From an uncultured Rhodocyclaceae bacterium (GTDB lineage Bacteria > Pseudomonadota > Gammaproteobacteria > Burkholderiales > Rhodocyclaceae), in NCBI GenBank assembly GCA_907163075.1, contig CAJQTY010000001.1, forward strand, positions 682,001-746,000: DNA of 64,000 bases, in the 5' to 3' direction. A program made the translations under genes and the position numbers. Each line of letters opens with the position of its first letter. Position 1 is the first letter of the stretch. The notes beneath the pieces are model-generated. The model did no database searches and had not been told where the DNA came from. It saw nothing but the letters and a program-made list of their open reading frames with translations. Below, one piece after another: positions 1 to 9,701 of the stretch.

Positions 1-170
1 CGGATGACCTTGCCGCCGCCGAATTTCACCTCCTCGCCGTAGATCGTGAAATCCTTTTCGACCTCGATGAACAGTTCGGTGTCGGCCAGGCGCAGACGGT
101 CGCCGACGCCGCCGGAGTGCGTCGGGCCGAACATTTCGACATAGGCCTGGCGGCTGATTTTCGTACTCAT
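1..170 (-). CDS. ureC: Urease subunit alpha, N-terminal part (cut by window edge)
   Basis: This is the amino-terminal part (about 56 residues) of the nickel-containing catalytic subunit of urease, which hydrolyses urea to ammonia and carbamate in the cytoplasm. The protein begins [17 protein letters not shown] and continues with [18 protein letters not shown], typical of UreC. The nickel ligands and the carbamylated lysine lie beyond the left edge. The ATG overlaps the ureB stop by one base (TAATG), which implies translational coupling. It is the last gene of the urt-ure operon visible here; accessory genes such as ureEFG are expected further left but cannot be seen. Confidence 0.95.
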   Translation of the reverse strand, partial: MSTKISRQAYVEMFGPTHSGGVGDRLRLADTELFIEVEKDFTIYGEEVKFGGGKVI

Positions 171-475
171 TAAAGCGCTCCCTGAATCAGTCCACGGAAG
201 CCATAAACCTTGCGTTCGCCGGCCAACGCAACCAGCTGCACGGTGCGCGTCTGGCCCGGCTCGAAGCGCACGGCGGTTCCGGCGGCAATATCGAGGCGAA
301 AACCGCGGGTCCTGGCGCGATCGAAGGCCAGCGCGGCGTTGGTTTCGAAGAAGTGGTAATGCGAGCCGACCTGGATCGGCCGGTCGCCGGTATTGGCGAC
401 CGTCAGCTCGATTTTTTCACGCCCGGCGTTGAGTTCAAGTTCGCCGGCTTCAACCAGCATTTCGCCTGGAATCAT
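170..475 (-). CDS. ureB: Urease subunit beta
   Basis: Small structural subunit of urease, 101 residues, the normal size for a separate UreB. It begins [20 protein letters not shown] and contains the family core [15 protein letters not shown] and [12 protein letters not shown]. UreB packs with UreA and UreC in the (ABC)3 holoenzyme and has no active-site residues of its own. It follows ureJ by 9 bases and its stop overlaps the ureC start. The order ureD-ureA-ureJ-ureB-ureC is a compact operon. Confidence 0.96.
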   Translation of the reverse strand: MIPGEMLVEAGELELNAGREKIELTVANTGDRPIQVGSHYHFFETNAALAFDRARTRGFRLDIAAGTAVRFEPGQTRTVQLVALAGERKVYGFRGLIQGAL

Positions 476-484
476 GGCCAGTCC

Positions 485-1057
485 TCAGCTCACGGCAGCA
501 AGAAGCAGGCCGCCGCCGAACACGGCAACGAATTGCCCCAGGCCTTGCGCCAGGCGCGGGCGTTCCTTCAGGACGCAATGGGCGAAGGCCATGCCCGTGG
601 CGTGCAGCAGGATTGAACCGACGACCATGCCGGACAGCACGCCGCCGCCGGCCGCGAGTTCACCGCCATGCGCCAGGCCGTGAAAAACCGCAAAGCCGCC
701 GACGAGGGCCAGCGCCACCGAATTCGCCGGCTTGAACGGCAGCGTCAGCAGCGCGCCCAGCACCAGCACCGACGCGGCGACCAGCGGCTCCAGCGGCGGC
801 ACGCTCAGACCGTGCTGGCCAAGGACCGCGCCGGCTGCCAGCAGGGTCACGAAACAGAGTGGCGCCAGCCAGACCTGGCGCGCATGCAGCACGCTCCAGA
901 TACCGACGACAAGCATCGCCAGCAGGTGATCCAGCCCGAAAAACGGGTGGGCCAGGCCATCGAAAAAGCCGTGGCCAGCGTGCCCGGTATGCGCGAGGGC
1001 AGCCACCGGAAGGCCGAGCAGGACGACGGCGAGCAGATGCGAAGTGCGTTTTTCCAT
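485..1057 (-). CDS. ureJ: HupE/UreJ-family membrane protein
   Basis: A 190-residue integral membrane protein of the HupE/UreJ family, which is proposed to move nickel (or cobalt) for urease or hydrogenase. It starts with a cleavable-looking leader (MEKRTSHLLAVVLLGLPVAALA), followed by HTGHAGHGFFDG and the family motif HPFFGLDHLLAM. About six hydrophobic segments follow, and a late FHGLAHG histidine motif supports metal handling. It sits between ureA (15 bases upstream) and ureB (9 bases downstream), so co-expression with urease is almost certain. Nickel as substrate is inferred from context. Confidence 0.9.
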   Translation of the reverse strand: MEKRTSHLLAVVLLGLPVAALAHTGHAGHGFFDGLAHPFFGLDHLLAMLVVGIWSVLHARQVWLAPLCFVTLLAAGAVLGQHGLSVPPLEPLVAASVLVLGALLTLPFKPANSVALALVGGFAVFHGLAHGGELAAGGGVLSGMVVGSILLHATGMAFAHCVLKERPRLAQGLGQFVAVFGGGLLLAAVS

Positions 1058-1072
1058 TTCAGACTCCTTGGC

Positions 1073-1375
1073 TTAAATGATCGGGTGATGCACGGTCACC
1101 AGCTTGGTGCCGTCGGGAAAGGTGGCCTCGACCTGGATTTCCGGAATCATCTCCGGCACGCCCTCCATCACGTCGTAGCGGGTCAGTATCCGCGTTCCCT
1201 CGCTCATCAGTTCGGCAACGCTGCGGCCGTCGCGCGCGCCTTCCATGATCGCGCAACTGATCAGCGCCACGGCCTCGGGGTAGTTGAGTTTCAAACCCCG
1301 GGCCCGGCGCCGTTCGGCAAGCAGGCCAGCGGTGAAGATGAGCAGTTTGTCTTTTTCTCGGGGGGTGAGTTCCAT
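1073..1375 (-). CDS. ureA: Urease subunit gamma
   Basis: Smallest urease structural subunit, 100 residues as usual. The protein starts [20 protein letters not shown] and contains the conserved [19 protein letters not shown] and [19 protein letters not shown] segments. The frame stays open upstream to 1513, but the homology begins at the ATG at 1375, so that start is used. It follows ureD by 16 bases and precedes ureJ by 15. Confidence 0.96.
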   Translation of the reverse strand: MELTPREKDKLLIFTAGLLAERRRARGLKLNYPEAVALISCAIMEGARDGRSVAELMSEGTRILTRYDVMEGVPEMIPEIQVEATFPDGTKLVTVHHPII

Positions 1376-1391
1376 GCGGTCTCCTGAAAGA

Positions 1392-2267
1392 TCAAGTGGC
1401 CCAGATGCGCGGCATGATGGCTGGCCGGCCGAGCAGCAGCGGCCGCAACACGGTCCACAGCGCGATGAACCAGTGGCGGGCCGCCTCGCTGCCATGTCCA
1501 AGATAGCGCGCAACGAGCAGGCCGGGAAGCGCGGTCACGCCGTGCTCGGCGCCGTCCACCGGCCGGCAGCGCCGGCAGGCCTCAAGCAGCGATGCGGCGC
1601 TGCCGCCAGGGGAAAGTGTCGCCAGCAGCGTGGCGCAGACCGACGCGCCGGCCCACCCCGCCGCGCTGTCCAGCAGCGGGTCGCCGCCGCCGATGCGGCC
1701 GCGTTCAAGCCACAGCACGTGCCCGTCGCGTTCGATACGCGTGTGCAGCCCGATGTGGCCATGCGCAAACCGTTCGCCGCAGGCGCGGCGTCCGAGGCAG
1801 AGAATTTCCCAGCCGAGATAGCGGCTGCCGGCGGCGAGCCGGACCCGCGTTTCCATGTGCGCCTGTGCGCCGTCGAAAATGATGCTTTCCTGCGGCAGCC
1901 ATTCCAGGATGGCGCCGTCGCCGACGCCAAAATCGAGGTGCTGCGAGGCTTCCGGCCCGCCGGAACGGTACCATTTGCCGGCGCCAGGGGTAGTCATCTG
2001 GGCATGAGCAGCCGCACCCACGTCAGCCGAAACATGCAGATGGTCGCCGCCGGCAATGCCCGACGGCGGATGCAGCAGAATCGCCTGGCAGACGCCCTCG
2101 CCTTCCGGGTAAAGCGCCTTTTGCACACGCAGCGGCCCGCGATGACGACGACCGGTCAGGCGCGTCGCCCCGTCCCGGGATGCGAACTCGAGCGCGAGTT
2201 CTGCTTCCCAGTGGGGCGCCTGCTGCAAGGTCGGGTCGATTGGAATCATCGGCTCATGATAAATCAA
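1392..2267 (-). CDS. ureD: Urease accessory protein UreD
   Basis: UreD (UreH) is the scaffold that binds apo-urease and, with UreF and UreG, delivers nickel and CO2 to the active site. The 291-residue product contains the hallmarks [30 protein letters not shown] and [11 protein letters not shown], followed by [14 protein letters not shown]. Its start overlaps the urtE stop (ATGA), linking uptake and processing genes translationally. A start at the internal Met of MIPIDP, six codons later, is also possible. Confidence 0.93.
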   Translation of the reverse strand: MIYHEPMIPIDPTLQQAPHWEAELALEFASRDGATRLTGRRHRGPLRVQKALYPEGEGVCQAILLHPPSGIAGGDHLHVSADVGAAAHAQMTTPGAGKWYRSGGPEASQHLDFGVGDGAILEWLPQESIIFDGAQAHMETRVRLAAGSRYLGWEILCLGRRACGERFAHGHIGLHTRIERDGHVLWLERGRIGGGDPLLDSAAGWAGASVCATLLATLSPGGSAASLLEACRRCRPVDGAEHGVTALPGLLVARYLGHGSEAARHWFIALWTVLRPLLLGRPAIMPRIWAT

Positions 2268-3037
2268 ACGGCCAGCGCTTCACGCACGCCATCCTTGTCC
2301 ATGTCGCAGCCGAGGCCGCGCATGATGATTTCACCACGTTCCATGAGCAGGTAATGATCGGCCAGATCGCGCGCGAAATCGTAGTATTGCTCGACCAGCA
2401 GAATGGCCACGCTGCCTGTCTCCGCCACTTTGCGGATGGCGTCCTTGACCTCCTCGCGCTCCTCGGCCGACCGGGTGGTGCTCGATTCGAGTCTTTGCCG
2501 ACCGGCGACGGTGCGGATGGCGTGCCCGATGTCCTTGATGATCGACGGCTGAATACCTTCGGTCGGTTCGTCGAGGATCAATATCTTCGGGTTCATGGCC
2601 AGGGCGCGGCCAATCGCCAGTTGCTGCTGCTGACCGCCCGAAAGATCGCCGCCGCGGCGTCGCAGCATGGTCCTGAGCACCGGGAACAGGTCGAAGACCA
2701 GATCTGGAATCCTGGAGCCGCGCGGCTGCGTGGCCAGCCCCATCAGCAGGTTTTCCTCGACCGTCAGCAGCGAGAATATCTCGCGCCCCTGCGGCACGTA
2801 GCCAATGCCCTGTCTGACACGCACATGCGGCGCGTCGTGGGTGATGTCGTTGCCGCAGAAGTGCATCGTTCCCTTGCGGGCAGGAATCAATCCCATCAGG
2901 CATTTCATCAGCGTCGTCTTGCCGACGCCATTACGGCCGAGCAGCGAAGTGACCTGCCCCATGGGCACGTCGAAACTGAGGTCGCGGAGAATGTGGCTGC
3001 CCCCGTAGTACTGGTTGAGGTTGGCGATTTTCAGCAT
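2264..3037 (-). CDS. urtE: Urea ABC transporter ATP-binding protein UrtE
   Basis: One of the two cytoplasmic ATPases of the UrtABCDE urea importer (branched-chain amino acid-type ABC family). Visible motifs are Walker A (GRNGVGKTT), the signature LSGGQQQQLAIGRA, Walker B with catalytic Glu (ILILDEPTEG) and the H-switch region. The family-specific tail ILLVEQYYDFARDLAD and DGVREALAV identify UrtE. At 257 residues it is about 25 longer than usual because of a charged insert (around RLESSTTRSAEEREEVKDA) between Walker B and the VEQ segment. It lies 87 bases after urtD and overlaps ureD. Confidence 0.94.
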   Translation of the reverse strand: MLKIANLNQYYGGSHILRDLSFDVPMGQVTSLLGRNGVGKTTLMKCLMGLIPARKGTMHFCGNDITHDAPHVRVRQGIGYVPQGREIFSLLTVEENLLMGLATQPRGSRIPDLVFDLFPVLRTMLRRRGGDLSGGQQQQLAIGRALAMNPKILILDEPTEGIQPSIIKDIGHAIRTVAGRQRLESSTTRSAEEREEVKDAIRKVAETGSVAILLVEQYYDFARDLADHYLLMERGEIIMRGLGCDMDKDGVREALAV

Positions 3038-3124
3038 TTTGGGGTCTCGCGGTTGGAGGGTTGCGGATAGGCCGGGTTGCGCACGTCAGGCGCGGAACCC
3101 GGCGCATCCAGGGGCGAAAATGTT

Positions 3125-3964
3125 TCAACGACCAAGATAGACCTCGACCACCCGTTGATCATTCTGCACACTATCCAGATCGCCCTCGGCGAGCACCGAT
3201 CCCTCGTGCAGCACCGAAACCTTGCCGCCCAGTTCCTTGATGAACGCCATGTCGTGTTCGACCACCACCAGCGAATGTTTTCCCGCCAGCGAAACGAAGA
3301 GTTCCGCCGTACGCATCGTCTCGTCGTCGGTCATTCCAGCCACCGGTTCGTCGAGCAGCAGCAGCTTTGGTTCCTGCATCAGCAGCATGCCGATCTCAAG
3401 CCATTGCTTCTGACCGTGCGAGAGCAGGCCGGCCGGCCGCTCGGCCTGCGTATCGAGCCGGATCTGGCGGAGCGTGTCGGCGATGCGGTCGCGCTCGTCG
3501 TCGCCCAGTTCGGCGAACAGGCTGGTGTAGGCGCCCTTGTCGGTTTTCATCGCCAGTTCGAGATTCTCGAAAACGCTGTGCTGCTCGAAAATCGTCGGTT
3601 TCTGGAACTTGCGGCCGATCCCGGCGTGCGCGATTTCAGGCTCGGAAAGATGTGTCAGGTCGATGCTCTGTCCGAAAAAGGCCGTACCCGAATCGGGGCG
3701 CGTCTTGCCGGTGATTACGTCCATCATCGTCGTCTTGCCGGCGCCGTTCGGGCCGATGATGCAGCGTAGTTCGCCGGCGTCGATGGCCAGGTTAAGTTTG
3801 TTGAGCGCCGTGAAACCATCGAAGCTGACCGTGATGTCCTCCAGGTAGAGGATGACGTTGTGCGACAGATCGAGGGTTCTCCGCTTGCCGGAGTAGCCGA
3901 CCCGATATTCCGGCGAGCACTTTTCCGGATCGATGCCGATGACCTTGCGCAGGAACTCCCTCAT
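3125..3964 (-). CDS. urtD: Urea ABC transporter ATP-binding protein UrtD
   Basis: Second ATPase of the urea importer, 279 residues. Walker A (GPNGAGKTT), signature LSHGQKQWLEIGM and Walker B LLLLDEPVAGM are all present. The UrtD-type N-terminus MREFLRKVIGIDPEK precedes the ATPase core. The frame is open far upstream, but homology starts at the ATG at 3964, which overlaps the urtC stop as ATGA. Together with UrtE it should form the heterodimeric ATPase under the UrtBC permease. Confidence 0.95.
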   Translation of the reverse strand: MREFLRKVIGIDPEKCSPEYRVGYSGKRRTLDLSHNVILYLEDITVSFDGFTALNKLNLAIDAGELRCIIGPNGAGKTTMMDVITGKTRPDSGTAFFGQSIDLTHLSEPEIAHAGIGRKFQKPTIFEQHSVFENLELAMKTDKGAYTSLFAELGDDERDRIADTLRQIRLDTQAERPAGLLSHGQKQWLEIGMLLMQEPKLLLLDEPVAGMTDDETMRTAELFVSLAGKHSLVVVEHDMAFIKELGGKVSVLHEGSVLAEGDLDSVQNDQRVVEVYLGR

Positions 3965-5073
3965 GCCCGCGCTCCCCGGGATTGCCGAAGTGTCTTCCAG
4001 AGTCCGACCAGGCCGTGCGGCAGCATCAGCGTGACGACGATGAACAGCAGGCCGAGGAAGAACAGCCAGTATTCGGGGAAGGAGACGGTGAACCAGCTCT
4101 TCGCCAGATTGACCGCAAACGCGCCGATGATCGGGCCGATCAGCGTGCCGCGACCGCCAACGGCGACCCAGATGGCGATTTCGATTGAATTGGCCGTGCT
4201 CATTTCCGACGGATTGATGATGCCCACCTGAGGCACGTAAAGCGCGCCGGCAATGGCGCACAGGACAGCCGAGAGAGTCCAGATGAAGAGCTTGTACCAG
4301 AGCGGGTTGTAGCCAATGAACATGACCCGCGACTCGGCATCGCGAATCGCCGTCAGCACGCGGCCGAATTTCGAAGCCACCAGCCAGCGCGCGAAGATCA
4401 GGGTCAGCGCCAGCATCAGCGCGCTCAGGCCAAACAGCACCAGCCGCGTGTTCGGCGAGGTGATGCTGTAACCGAGTATGCGCTTGAAGTCGGTAAAGCC
4501 GTTGTTGCCGCCGAAGCCGGTTTCGTTGCGGAAGAAGAGCAGCATCGCGGCGTAGGTCAGTGCCTGCGTGATGATCGAAAAATACACGCCCTTGATGCGC
4601 GAACGGAACGCGAAATAGCCAAAGACGAAGGCGACGAGGGCCGGAAACACGATGACCAGAAGCGCCACCCACCACAGGCTGTCGCTGCCGCTCCAGTACC
4701 AGGGCAGTTGCTTCCAGTCGAGAAAGACCATGAAATCCGGCAGGTCGCTCTGGTAGCTGCCGTCGCGGCCGATCTGGCGCATCAGGTACATGCCGAAGGC
4801 GTAGCCGCCAAGCGCGAAGAACAGCCCGTGGCCGAGCGACAGGATACCGCAGTAGCCCCAGATCAGGTCCATGGCCACGGCGACGATGGCGTAACACATG
4901 ATTTTGCCGAACAGGGTAATGGCGTAGGCCGAGACGTGGAAGACGCTGTCGGGCGCTACCGCCAGGTGCAACACCGGCACGGCCACCAGCGTCAGGGCAA
5001 GGAAAGTGGCGAGCGCCAGCCAGCTCTTGCGATCGAGTGCGGAGAGAATTCGAATTGTCATTGACTGGCGCAT
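3961..5073 (-). CDS. urtC: Urea ABC transporter permease UrtC
   Basis: Inner-membrane permease of the LivM/UrtC type, 370 residues with about ten hydrophobic segments. The conserved LSLGHGLFFALGGYAFGMYLM and the SRVMFIGYNP loop that contacts the ATPase are visible. I start at MRQSMTIRIL (5073); the second Met, four codons on, is equally possible. It begins 8 bases after urtB and overlaps urtD by four bases, so urtBCD translation is tightly coupled. Confidence 0.94.
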   Translation of the reverse strand: MRQSMTIRILSALDRKSWLALATFLALTLVAVPVLHLAVAPDSVFHVSAYAITLFGKIMCYAIVAVAMDLIWGYCGILSLGHGLFFALGGYAFGMYLMRQIGRDGSYQSDLPDFMVFLDWKQLPWYWSGSDSLWWVALLVIVFPALVAFVFGYFAFRSRIKGVYFSIITQALTYAAMLLFFRNETGFGGNNGFTDFKRILGYSITSPNTRLVLFGLSALMLALTLIFARWLVASKFGRVLTAIRDAESRVMFIGYNPLWYKLFIWTLSAVLCAIAGALYVPQVGIINPSEMSTANSIEIAIWVAVGGRGTLIGPIIGAFAVNLAKSWFTVSFPEYWLFFLGLLFIVVTLMLPHGLVGLWKTLRQSRGARA

Positions 5074-5081
5074 GGCGGGGC

Positions 5082-6659
5082 TCACTCGGCGAAGCGGCCC
5101 TTGAGGGCGAACAGACCCTGCGGACGTTTCTGGATGAATACGATGATGACGACGAGAACGACGATCTTGGCGATCACCGCGCCGGCCCAGCCTTCGAGCA
5201 GCTTGGCGAAGACGCCGAGGCCGAGCGCCGCCCACACGGCGCCAGCCAGCTGGCCGACCCCGCCCAGCACGACGACCATGAAGGCATCGACGATATAACC
5301 TTGCCCCATGTCCGGCCCGACGTTGGAGATTTGCGACAGGGCCAGTCCGCCCAGCCCGGCGATGCCGGCGCCGAGGGCGAAGGCCAGGGTGTCGATGCGC
5401 GCGGTCGGCACGCCGACACAGCCGGCCATGGCCCGGTTCTGCGTCACGGCACGGACGAACATGCCCAGGCGCGTCCTGTTCATCAGCACCCAGACCAGGC
5501 TGAGCACGAACAGGGCGAAACCGACGATGATGATGCGGTTCCACGGCAGCGTCAGGTTCGGCATCAGCTCGATGCCGCCCGACATCCAGGCCGGGTTGGC
5601 GACTTCGACGTTCTGCGCGCCGAACAGCGCGCGCGCCGACTGGATCAGGATCAGCGACAGTCCCCAGGTGGCGAGCAGGGTTTCCAGTGTACGGCCGTAA
5701 AGCCAGCGGATCACCGTGCGCTCCATGACGACGCCGACCAGCGCGGCGGCGAAGAAGGCGAGCGGAACTGCGGCCGGCAGATACCAGTCGATGGCGTCCG
5801 GAAAATAGGCGCGGAACAGGCTTTGCATGGCGTAAGCGGAGTAGGCGCCGACCATCAGCAACTCGCCGTGCGCCATGTTGATGATGCCCATCACGCCGTA
5901 GGTGATCGCCAGCCCGAGCGCACCGAGCAGCAGGATGCTGCCGAGCGAGAGGCCGGAGAAAACGCGGCCGAGGTTCTCGGTCAGCGCCATGCGCCCGTCG
6001 ATATCCTTGACCGCCGTGATCGCCGCGTAGCGCACCCTGGTGTTGGACTCGAGCGATTTGTCGGTGAGCGGCAGCAGCAGGCTCTTGACGGACGGCGACG
6101 AGGAACCGGCCAGCGCCTTGACCGCGGCAAGCCGGGCGCCGGGATCGCCGTTGGCCAGGTTCGCCTGCGCGTGGGCGAGCGTGAGCAAGTCCTTGATCCT
6201 GGCGTCGCTTTCCTTTTCCAGGGCGCGCGCCAGCAGCGGCGCCAGCTCCGGGCCAGCCTTGCTTTGCAGCTTTTGCGCCGACGCCAGGCGGACGCCGGCA
6301 TCGCTATCGAACAGCTTGAGCGCGGCCATGGCGTTGGCCAGCTCGCCGCGAATCCGGTTGTTGACGCTAATCGGCTCGGGGCTGTCCGGGGCCTTGAGCG
6401 GGACGCCGGTCACCGCGTCGAACGCCTGGTCGCCGTCGATCACGACAACTTTGCCGCCGGCCAGGAACAGGCTGTCCTCGTCCATCGCCTTGAACACGCG
6501 CAGCGCATCCGGGTCGGCCGCCTGCGTCAGAGCACTGATGGCGGCGACCTTGCGGCTGGAGTCTTCGTCGGCCAGCTGGCGCACCAGCGAAGCATCGAGC
6601 GCGGCACGCGCCGGCAGGCAGAAGACACAGAGCAGCATCACGAGCAAGGATTTGATCAT
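5082..6659 (-). CDS. urtB: Urea ABC transporter permease UrtB
   Basis: LivH-type permease of the urea importer. The 525-residue product has a signal peptide (MIKSLLVMLLCVFCLPARA), a periplasmic helical extension of about 200 residues (LDASLVRQLADEDSSRKVAA and repeats), then the membrane domain with YGVMGIINMAHGELLMVGAY. This long periplasmic head is typical of UrtB. The frame is open further upstream, but the signal peptide fixes the start at 6659. It is the first gene of the minus-strand urtBCDE-ure operon; urtA is about 10 kb away, beyond an oppositely oriented sensor island. Confidence 0.94.
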   Translation of the reverse strand: MIKSLLVMLLCVFCLPARAALDASLVRQLADEDSSRKVAAISALTQAADPDALRVFKAMDEDSLFLAGGKVVVIDGDQAFDAVTGVPLKAPDSPEPISVNNRIRGELANAMAALKLFDSDAGVRLASAQKLQSKAGPELAPLLARALEKESDARIKDLLTLAHAQANLANGDPGARLAAVKALAGSSSPSVKSLLLPLTDKSLESNTRVRYAAITAVKDIDGRMALTENLGRVFSGLSLGSILLLGALGLAITYGVMGIINMAHGELLMVGAYSAYAMQSLFRAYFPDAIDWYLPAAVPLAFFAAALVGVVMERTVIRWLYGRTLETLLATWGLSLILIQSARALFGAQNVEVANPAWMSGGIELMPNLTLPWNRIIIVGFALFVLSLVWVLMNRTRLGMFVRAVTQNRAMAGCVGVPTARIDTLAFALGAGIAGLGGLALSQISNVGPDMGQGYIVDAFMVVVLGGVGQLAGAVWAALGLGVFAKLLEGWAGAVIAKIVVLVVIIVFIQKRPQGLFALKGRFAE

Positions 6660-7028
6660 CGACAGTTCGTCCGCAGCATGGGCAAGGTGGTTTGTGGGCA
6701 AGGCACGCACAGGATACGGTGGCGCCCCGCGCACTGGAATACGGCGAATTACGTAGTCGGGACGAGCGCCAGGAGTTTTGCGAATGCTTGCCTCCTTCTC
6801 GCTTCGGCGCCAATTCACTTTGGCGCTGAAATAAAGCCCGCGGGACGCCCCTTGAATGACCTTGGGATTGATGCGATGGCACTGCCATTTCCGATGGCGC
6901 GAGAGTAGTAGTTTGCAGCCACTGGTGCCACAATGTAGCATTGCAGTCTGTGGGCCGCCGCGCGTCGGAGCAGAAAGCGTCGGCGATCAGCCGCACGCGG
7001 GACAACGATCAGATACAGGGTAGTCATC
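6660..7028. other. Divergent intergenic region urtB / TonB receptor
   Basis: About 370 bases between two divergent transcription units; it must hold promoters for the urtBCDE-ure operon (minus) and the receptor operon (plus). I found no convincing sigma-70 or sigma-54 promoter and no terminator. Frames open across it lack ribosome binding sites and recognisable products. Confidence 0.5.
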
Positions 7029-9125
7029 ATGCCTTCCATTGCAATCGGCCATTCGGGCGCGCGCATGTTGTACCTGACTGCGCTGGCCGTCGCCATCGTC
7101 GGGCAGCCGCTACTGGCGCTGGCGGAAGACACTCCGGGCGAGGCAAGCGCCCGCCTGATCGACCTGCAACAGATGCCGATCGGCCGTTTCGTCGATGCCG
7201 CGAGCCTGGAAGACCTCGCCAAGATGGTGGTGACCGAATCGAAGATATTGCAGGCGGCGGACAGCGTCACGCAGAAGATCGCCGTGCTGCACCGGAACGA
7301 TATCGAACGACTGCCCTGCCACAACTGCAACCTCACCGAGTTGTTGCGCTATACCTCCGGCCAGTTCGTCAACGTGCTGTCGCGCAACGACGCCAACTGG
7401 GGGTCTTACGCCGGACTCGGCCCCAAGTACAACAGCTATCTGCTCGACGGCTTGCCGATGGATTCCTTTATCGACTCGATGAGTCTCTCCACGGAGATCT
7501 TCGAGCGCATCGAGATCCACAAGGGACCGGCGTCGGTGCTCTATTCGAACTACCTGTCCATGGACTACGCCGGCAACGAGGCGCCGCTGGCGGGGACCAC
7601 CAACTTCGTGCTGCGCAAGCGGGTGGACGCGCCGCTGACCCGCTTCAGCGCCGGGGCAGGCACGTGGGGAACCTATGCCGGGCAGGCCTATCGCCAGGAT
7701 CGCGTCGGCAATTTCAGCTATTTCGTCGGCGGCAATACCGAGGTCTCCGACTACCGGCAGTTCGGCGCCCCCGATTCATGGTTGCAGACGCTCGATTCGC
7801 CGAACTACGGCAAGTCCCGCGTTTTTGCCAACTTGAACTACGACTTCGGACGGCCCGATCACAGCATGACGTTTTTTGTGCATCACACCGAACAAGACGG
7901 CGATTTCGGGCGCCCCAACCGCGATTTCGAGCATCGCTACAACACAATGAATTTCACCTACAACAACCGCTTCGCCGACGCCTGGCACCTGCAGTTCAAG
8001 ATCGGTGAGCGGGACTACGACCGCCAGTTCGCCAACGACAATTTCGACCAGGACAAATCCGCCGCCGGCACGGCGCTGACGACCACCGACCGCACGCGTC
8101 AGGAGATTCGCCCGATGGACCTGACGCTGAGCTATCTGCACGGCGATGATTCGCTGTTGACGGTCGGCATGGACTATCAGAGCGTGCACTACTCGGTGAC
8201 CAGCCGCAATGCCGCCGGCGTGGTCAGGCGCGAGAACGACGCCAACGCCGACTCGACCGGGTTCTTCCTGCAGGAGAAGGTGCATTGGAAGGACTGGATA
8301 TTTCGCGCCGGGGTGCGCCACACCACCATTGAACACGAATATGACGTGCTCGGCGGTACGCGACCGGCGGTCGACAAGGCGTCGTGGAGCAAGAACCTGT
8401 GGAGCCTGGGGGTGCGCTACAACGTGGACCCGCGCTTCGCGCTGTACGCCAACGCCGGTTCGAGTTTCATGGTGCCGGCGGCAAAGCAGATCGGCGGCAC
8501 GGTGAGTTCGCCGACGGCCAGCGGCCAACTGCCCAATCCCGGACTGAAGCCGGAAAGCGGACTTGGCCGCGATCTCGGCTTCGACTGGAAGCCGAACACG
8601 GCACTGAACCTGGGCGTCCGTCTGTTCAACAACAGCGTCGAGGATGCCATCGTCGAACGCGTCGCCGGAGCGACCCAGAGCATTTCCCAGAACGCCGGCA
8701 AGACCGACACCCACGGCATCGAACTCGATGTCTCCTACGCGGCGACGGAGAGCCTCTCCGGTTTCGCCAACCTGACGCTGAGCCATAGCCGCGTCAGCAG
8801 TCCTGATCCTGACCAGGACGGCGCCGCCATCCCGCTGGTGCCGGACAACGTCGCCAACCTTGGCGTCGCCGCCAAGCTGCCTGGCCAGATCACGGTGTTC
8901 GCCTACTACAACTGGATCGGACGCTATTACGACAGCGCTTCTCTGGCGCAACGCCAGGCCTACGGCAACTACGGCATCGCCAGTGTTCGCGTGGTCAAGT
9001 CGTTCGGCTCCGGACTTAAGCTCACGGTGGACTTGAACAATATCACCAACCGTCGCTACGACATGCCCTGGAGCTTTCGCGATCCGGGCTTCAACTTCTT
9101 CGCCAACCTGACGAAGGCATTCTGA
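7029..9125 (+). CDS. TonB-dependent outer-membrane receptor
   Basis: A 698-residue outer-membrane protein with signal peptide (ALAVAIVGQPLLALA), a plug domain (about residues 60-200: EDLAKMVVTESKI, NLTELLRYTSGQFVNV, LLDGLPMDSF, IEIHKGPASVLY) and a beta-barrel ending in ...FNFFANLTKAF with the usual terminal Phe. Two cysteines in LPCHNCNL within the plug may form a disulfide. The ligand cannot be read from sequence; siderophores or other complexed nutrients are the family norm. It is the first of a plus-strand group with a YfiR-like protein and hybrid kinases, which suggests a role in surface sensing or uptake-linked signalling. Confidence 0.88.
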   Translation: MPSIAIGHSGARMLYLTALAVAIVGQPLLALAEDTPGEASARLIDLQQMPIGRFVDAASLEDLAKMVVTESKILQAADSVTQKIAVLHRNDIERLPCHNCNLTELLRYTSGQFVNVLSRNDANWGSYAGLGPKYNSYLLDGLPMDSFIDSMSLSTEIFERIEIHKGPASVLYSNYLSMDYAGNEAPLAGTTNFVLRKRVDAPLTRFSAGAGTWGTYAGQAYRQDRVGNFSYFVGGNTEVSDYRQFGAPDSWLQTLDSPNYGKSRVFANLNYDFGRPDHSMTFFVHHTEQDGDFGRPNRDFEHRYNTMNFTYNNRFADAWHLQFKIGERDYDRQFANDNFDQDKSAAGTALTTTDRTRQEIRPMDLTLSYLHGDDSLLTVGMDYQSVHYSVTSRNAAGVVRRENDANADSTGFFLQEKVHWKDWIFRAGVRHTTIEHEYDVLGGTRPAVDKASWSKNLWSLGVRYNVDPRFALYANAGSSFMVPAAKQIGGTVSSPTASGQLPNPGLKPESGLGRDLGFDWKPNTALNLGVRLFNNSVEDAIVERVAGATQSISQNAGKTDTHGIELDVSYAATESLSGFANLTLSHSRVSSPDPDQDGAAIPLVPDNVANLGVAAKLPGQITVFAYYNWIGRYYDSASLAQRQAYGNYGIASVRVVKSFGSGLKLTVDLNNITNRRYDMPWSFRDPGFNFFANLTKAF

Positions 9126-9134
9126 GACGCGACA

Positions 9135-9692
9135 GTGAAGCCGACACCATCCACCGATTTCCGGTGCAGTTGCGCGTGCCTTCGCCGCGGAGTGACCCTG
9201 CTGCTGCCGCTCATCCTGTGGGCCGCGCTGGCATCGGCGGCGGAAAGCGACATAGAAGCCAAGGTCAAGGCCGCCTACCTGTTTCATCTGACCAAGTTCG
9301 TTGAGTGGCCGGCCTTGCCGCCGGACGCCCTGCGCATCTGTGTGATCGGGTCGCAGGCCGTCGGCAGCATACTGGGCGAACTGTCCAATCGCCAGGTGCA
9401 GGATCGCCCGTTGCGGGTCGAGGTCGTCGAGACAATAGGCGACCTGTCGCGTTGCCAGGTGCTTTTCATCGGGCGCAGCAACAAGTCGAGCGGAGAGCTG
9501 CTGAACAAGGTGCGCGGCGCCGGCGTGCTGACCATCAGCGACCAAGAGGATTTTGCCCGCGCCGGCGGCATGGTGAGCTTCTATTTCGATGGCGGCAAGC
9601 TTAAACTCGAAATCAATCAGGATGCGGCGCGCTCCGCCAATCTCAAGATCAGCTCGAAGCTGCTCGAACTGTCGCGCAAAGCGACACCGTAA
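9135..9692 (+). CDS. YfiR-family periplasmic protein (DUF4154)
   Basis: A 185-residue protein with an N-terminal signal/anchor (LLLPLILWAALASA) and the family pattern KVKAAYLFHLTKFVEWP, LRICVIGS, then VLTISDQEDFARAGGMVSFY and KLKLEINQDAARSANLKISS. In Pseudomonas, YfiR represses a membrane-bound diguanylate cyclase from the periplasm. Here the gene lies 9 bases after the TonB receptor and 9 bases before a membrane hybrid kinase, so it probably modulates that kinase's periplasmic input domain. That partnership is inference from position. Confidence 0.85.
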   Translation: MKPTPSTDFRCSCACLRRGVTLLLPLILWAALASAAESDIEAKVKAAYLFHLTKFVEWPALPPDALRICVIGSQAVGSILGELSNRQVQDRPLRVEVVETIGDLSRCQVLFIGRSNKSSGELLNKVRGAGVLTISDQEDFARAGGMVSFYFDGGKLKLEINQDAARSANLKISSKLLELSRKATP

Positions 9693-9701
9693 AACGAGTC
9701 G

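Noticed and set aside
5037-6908. A 623-codon plus-strand open frame
   Set aside because: Antisense to urtB; composition typical of a shadow frame.
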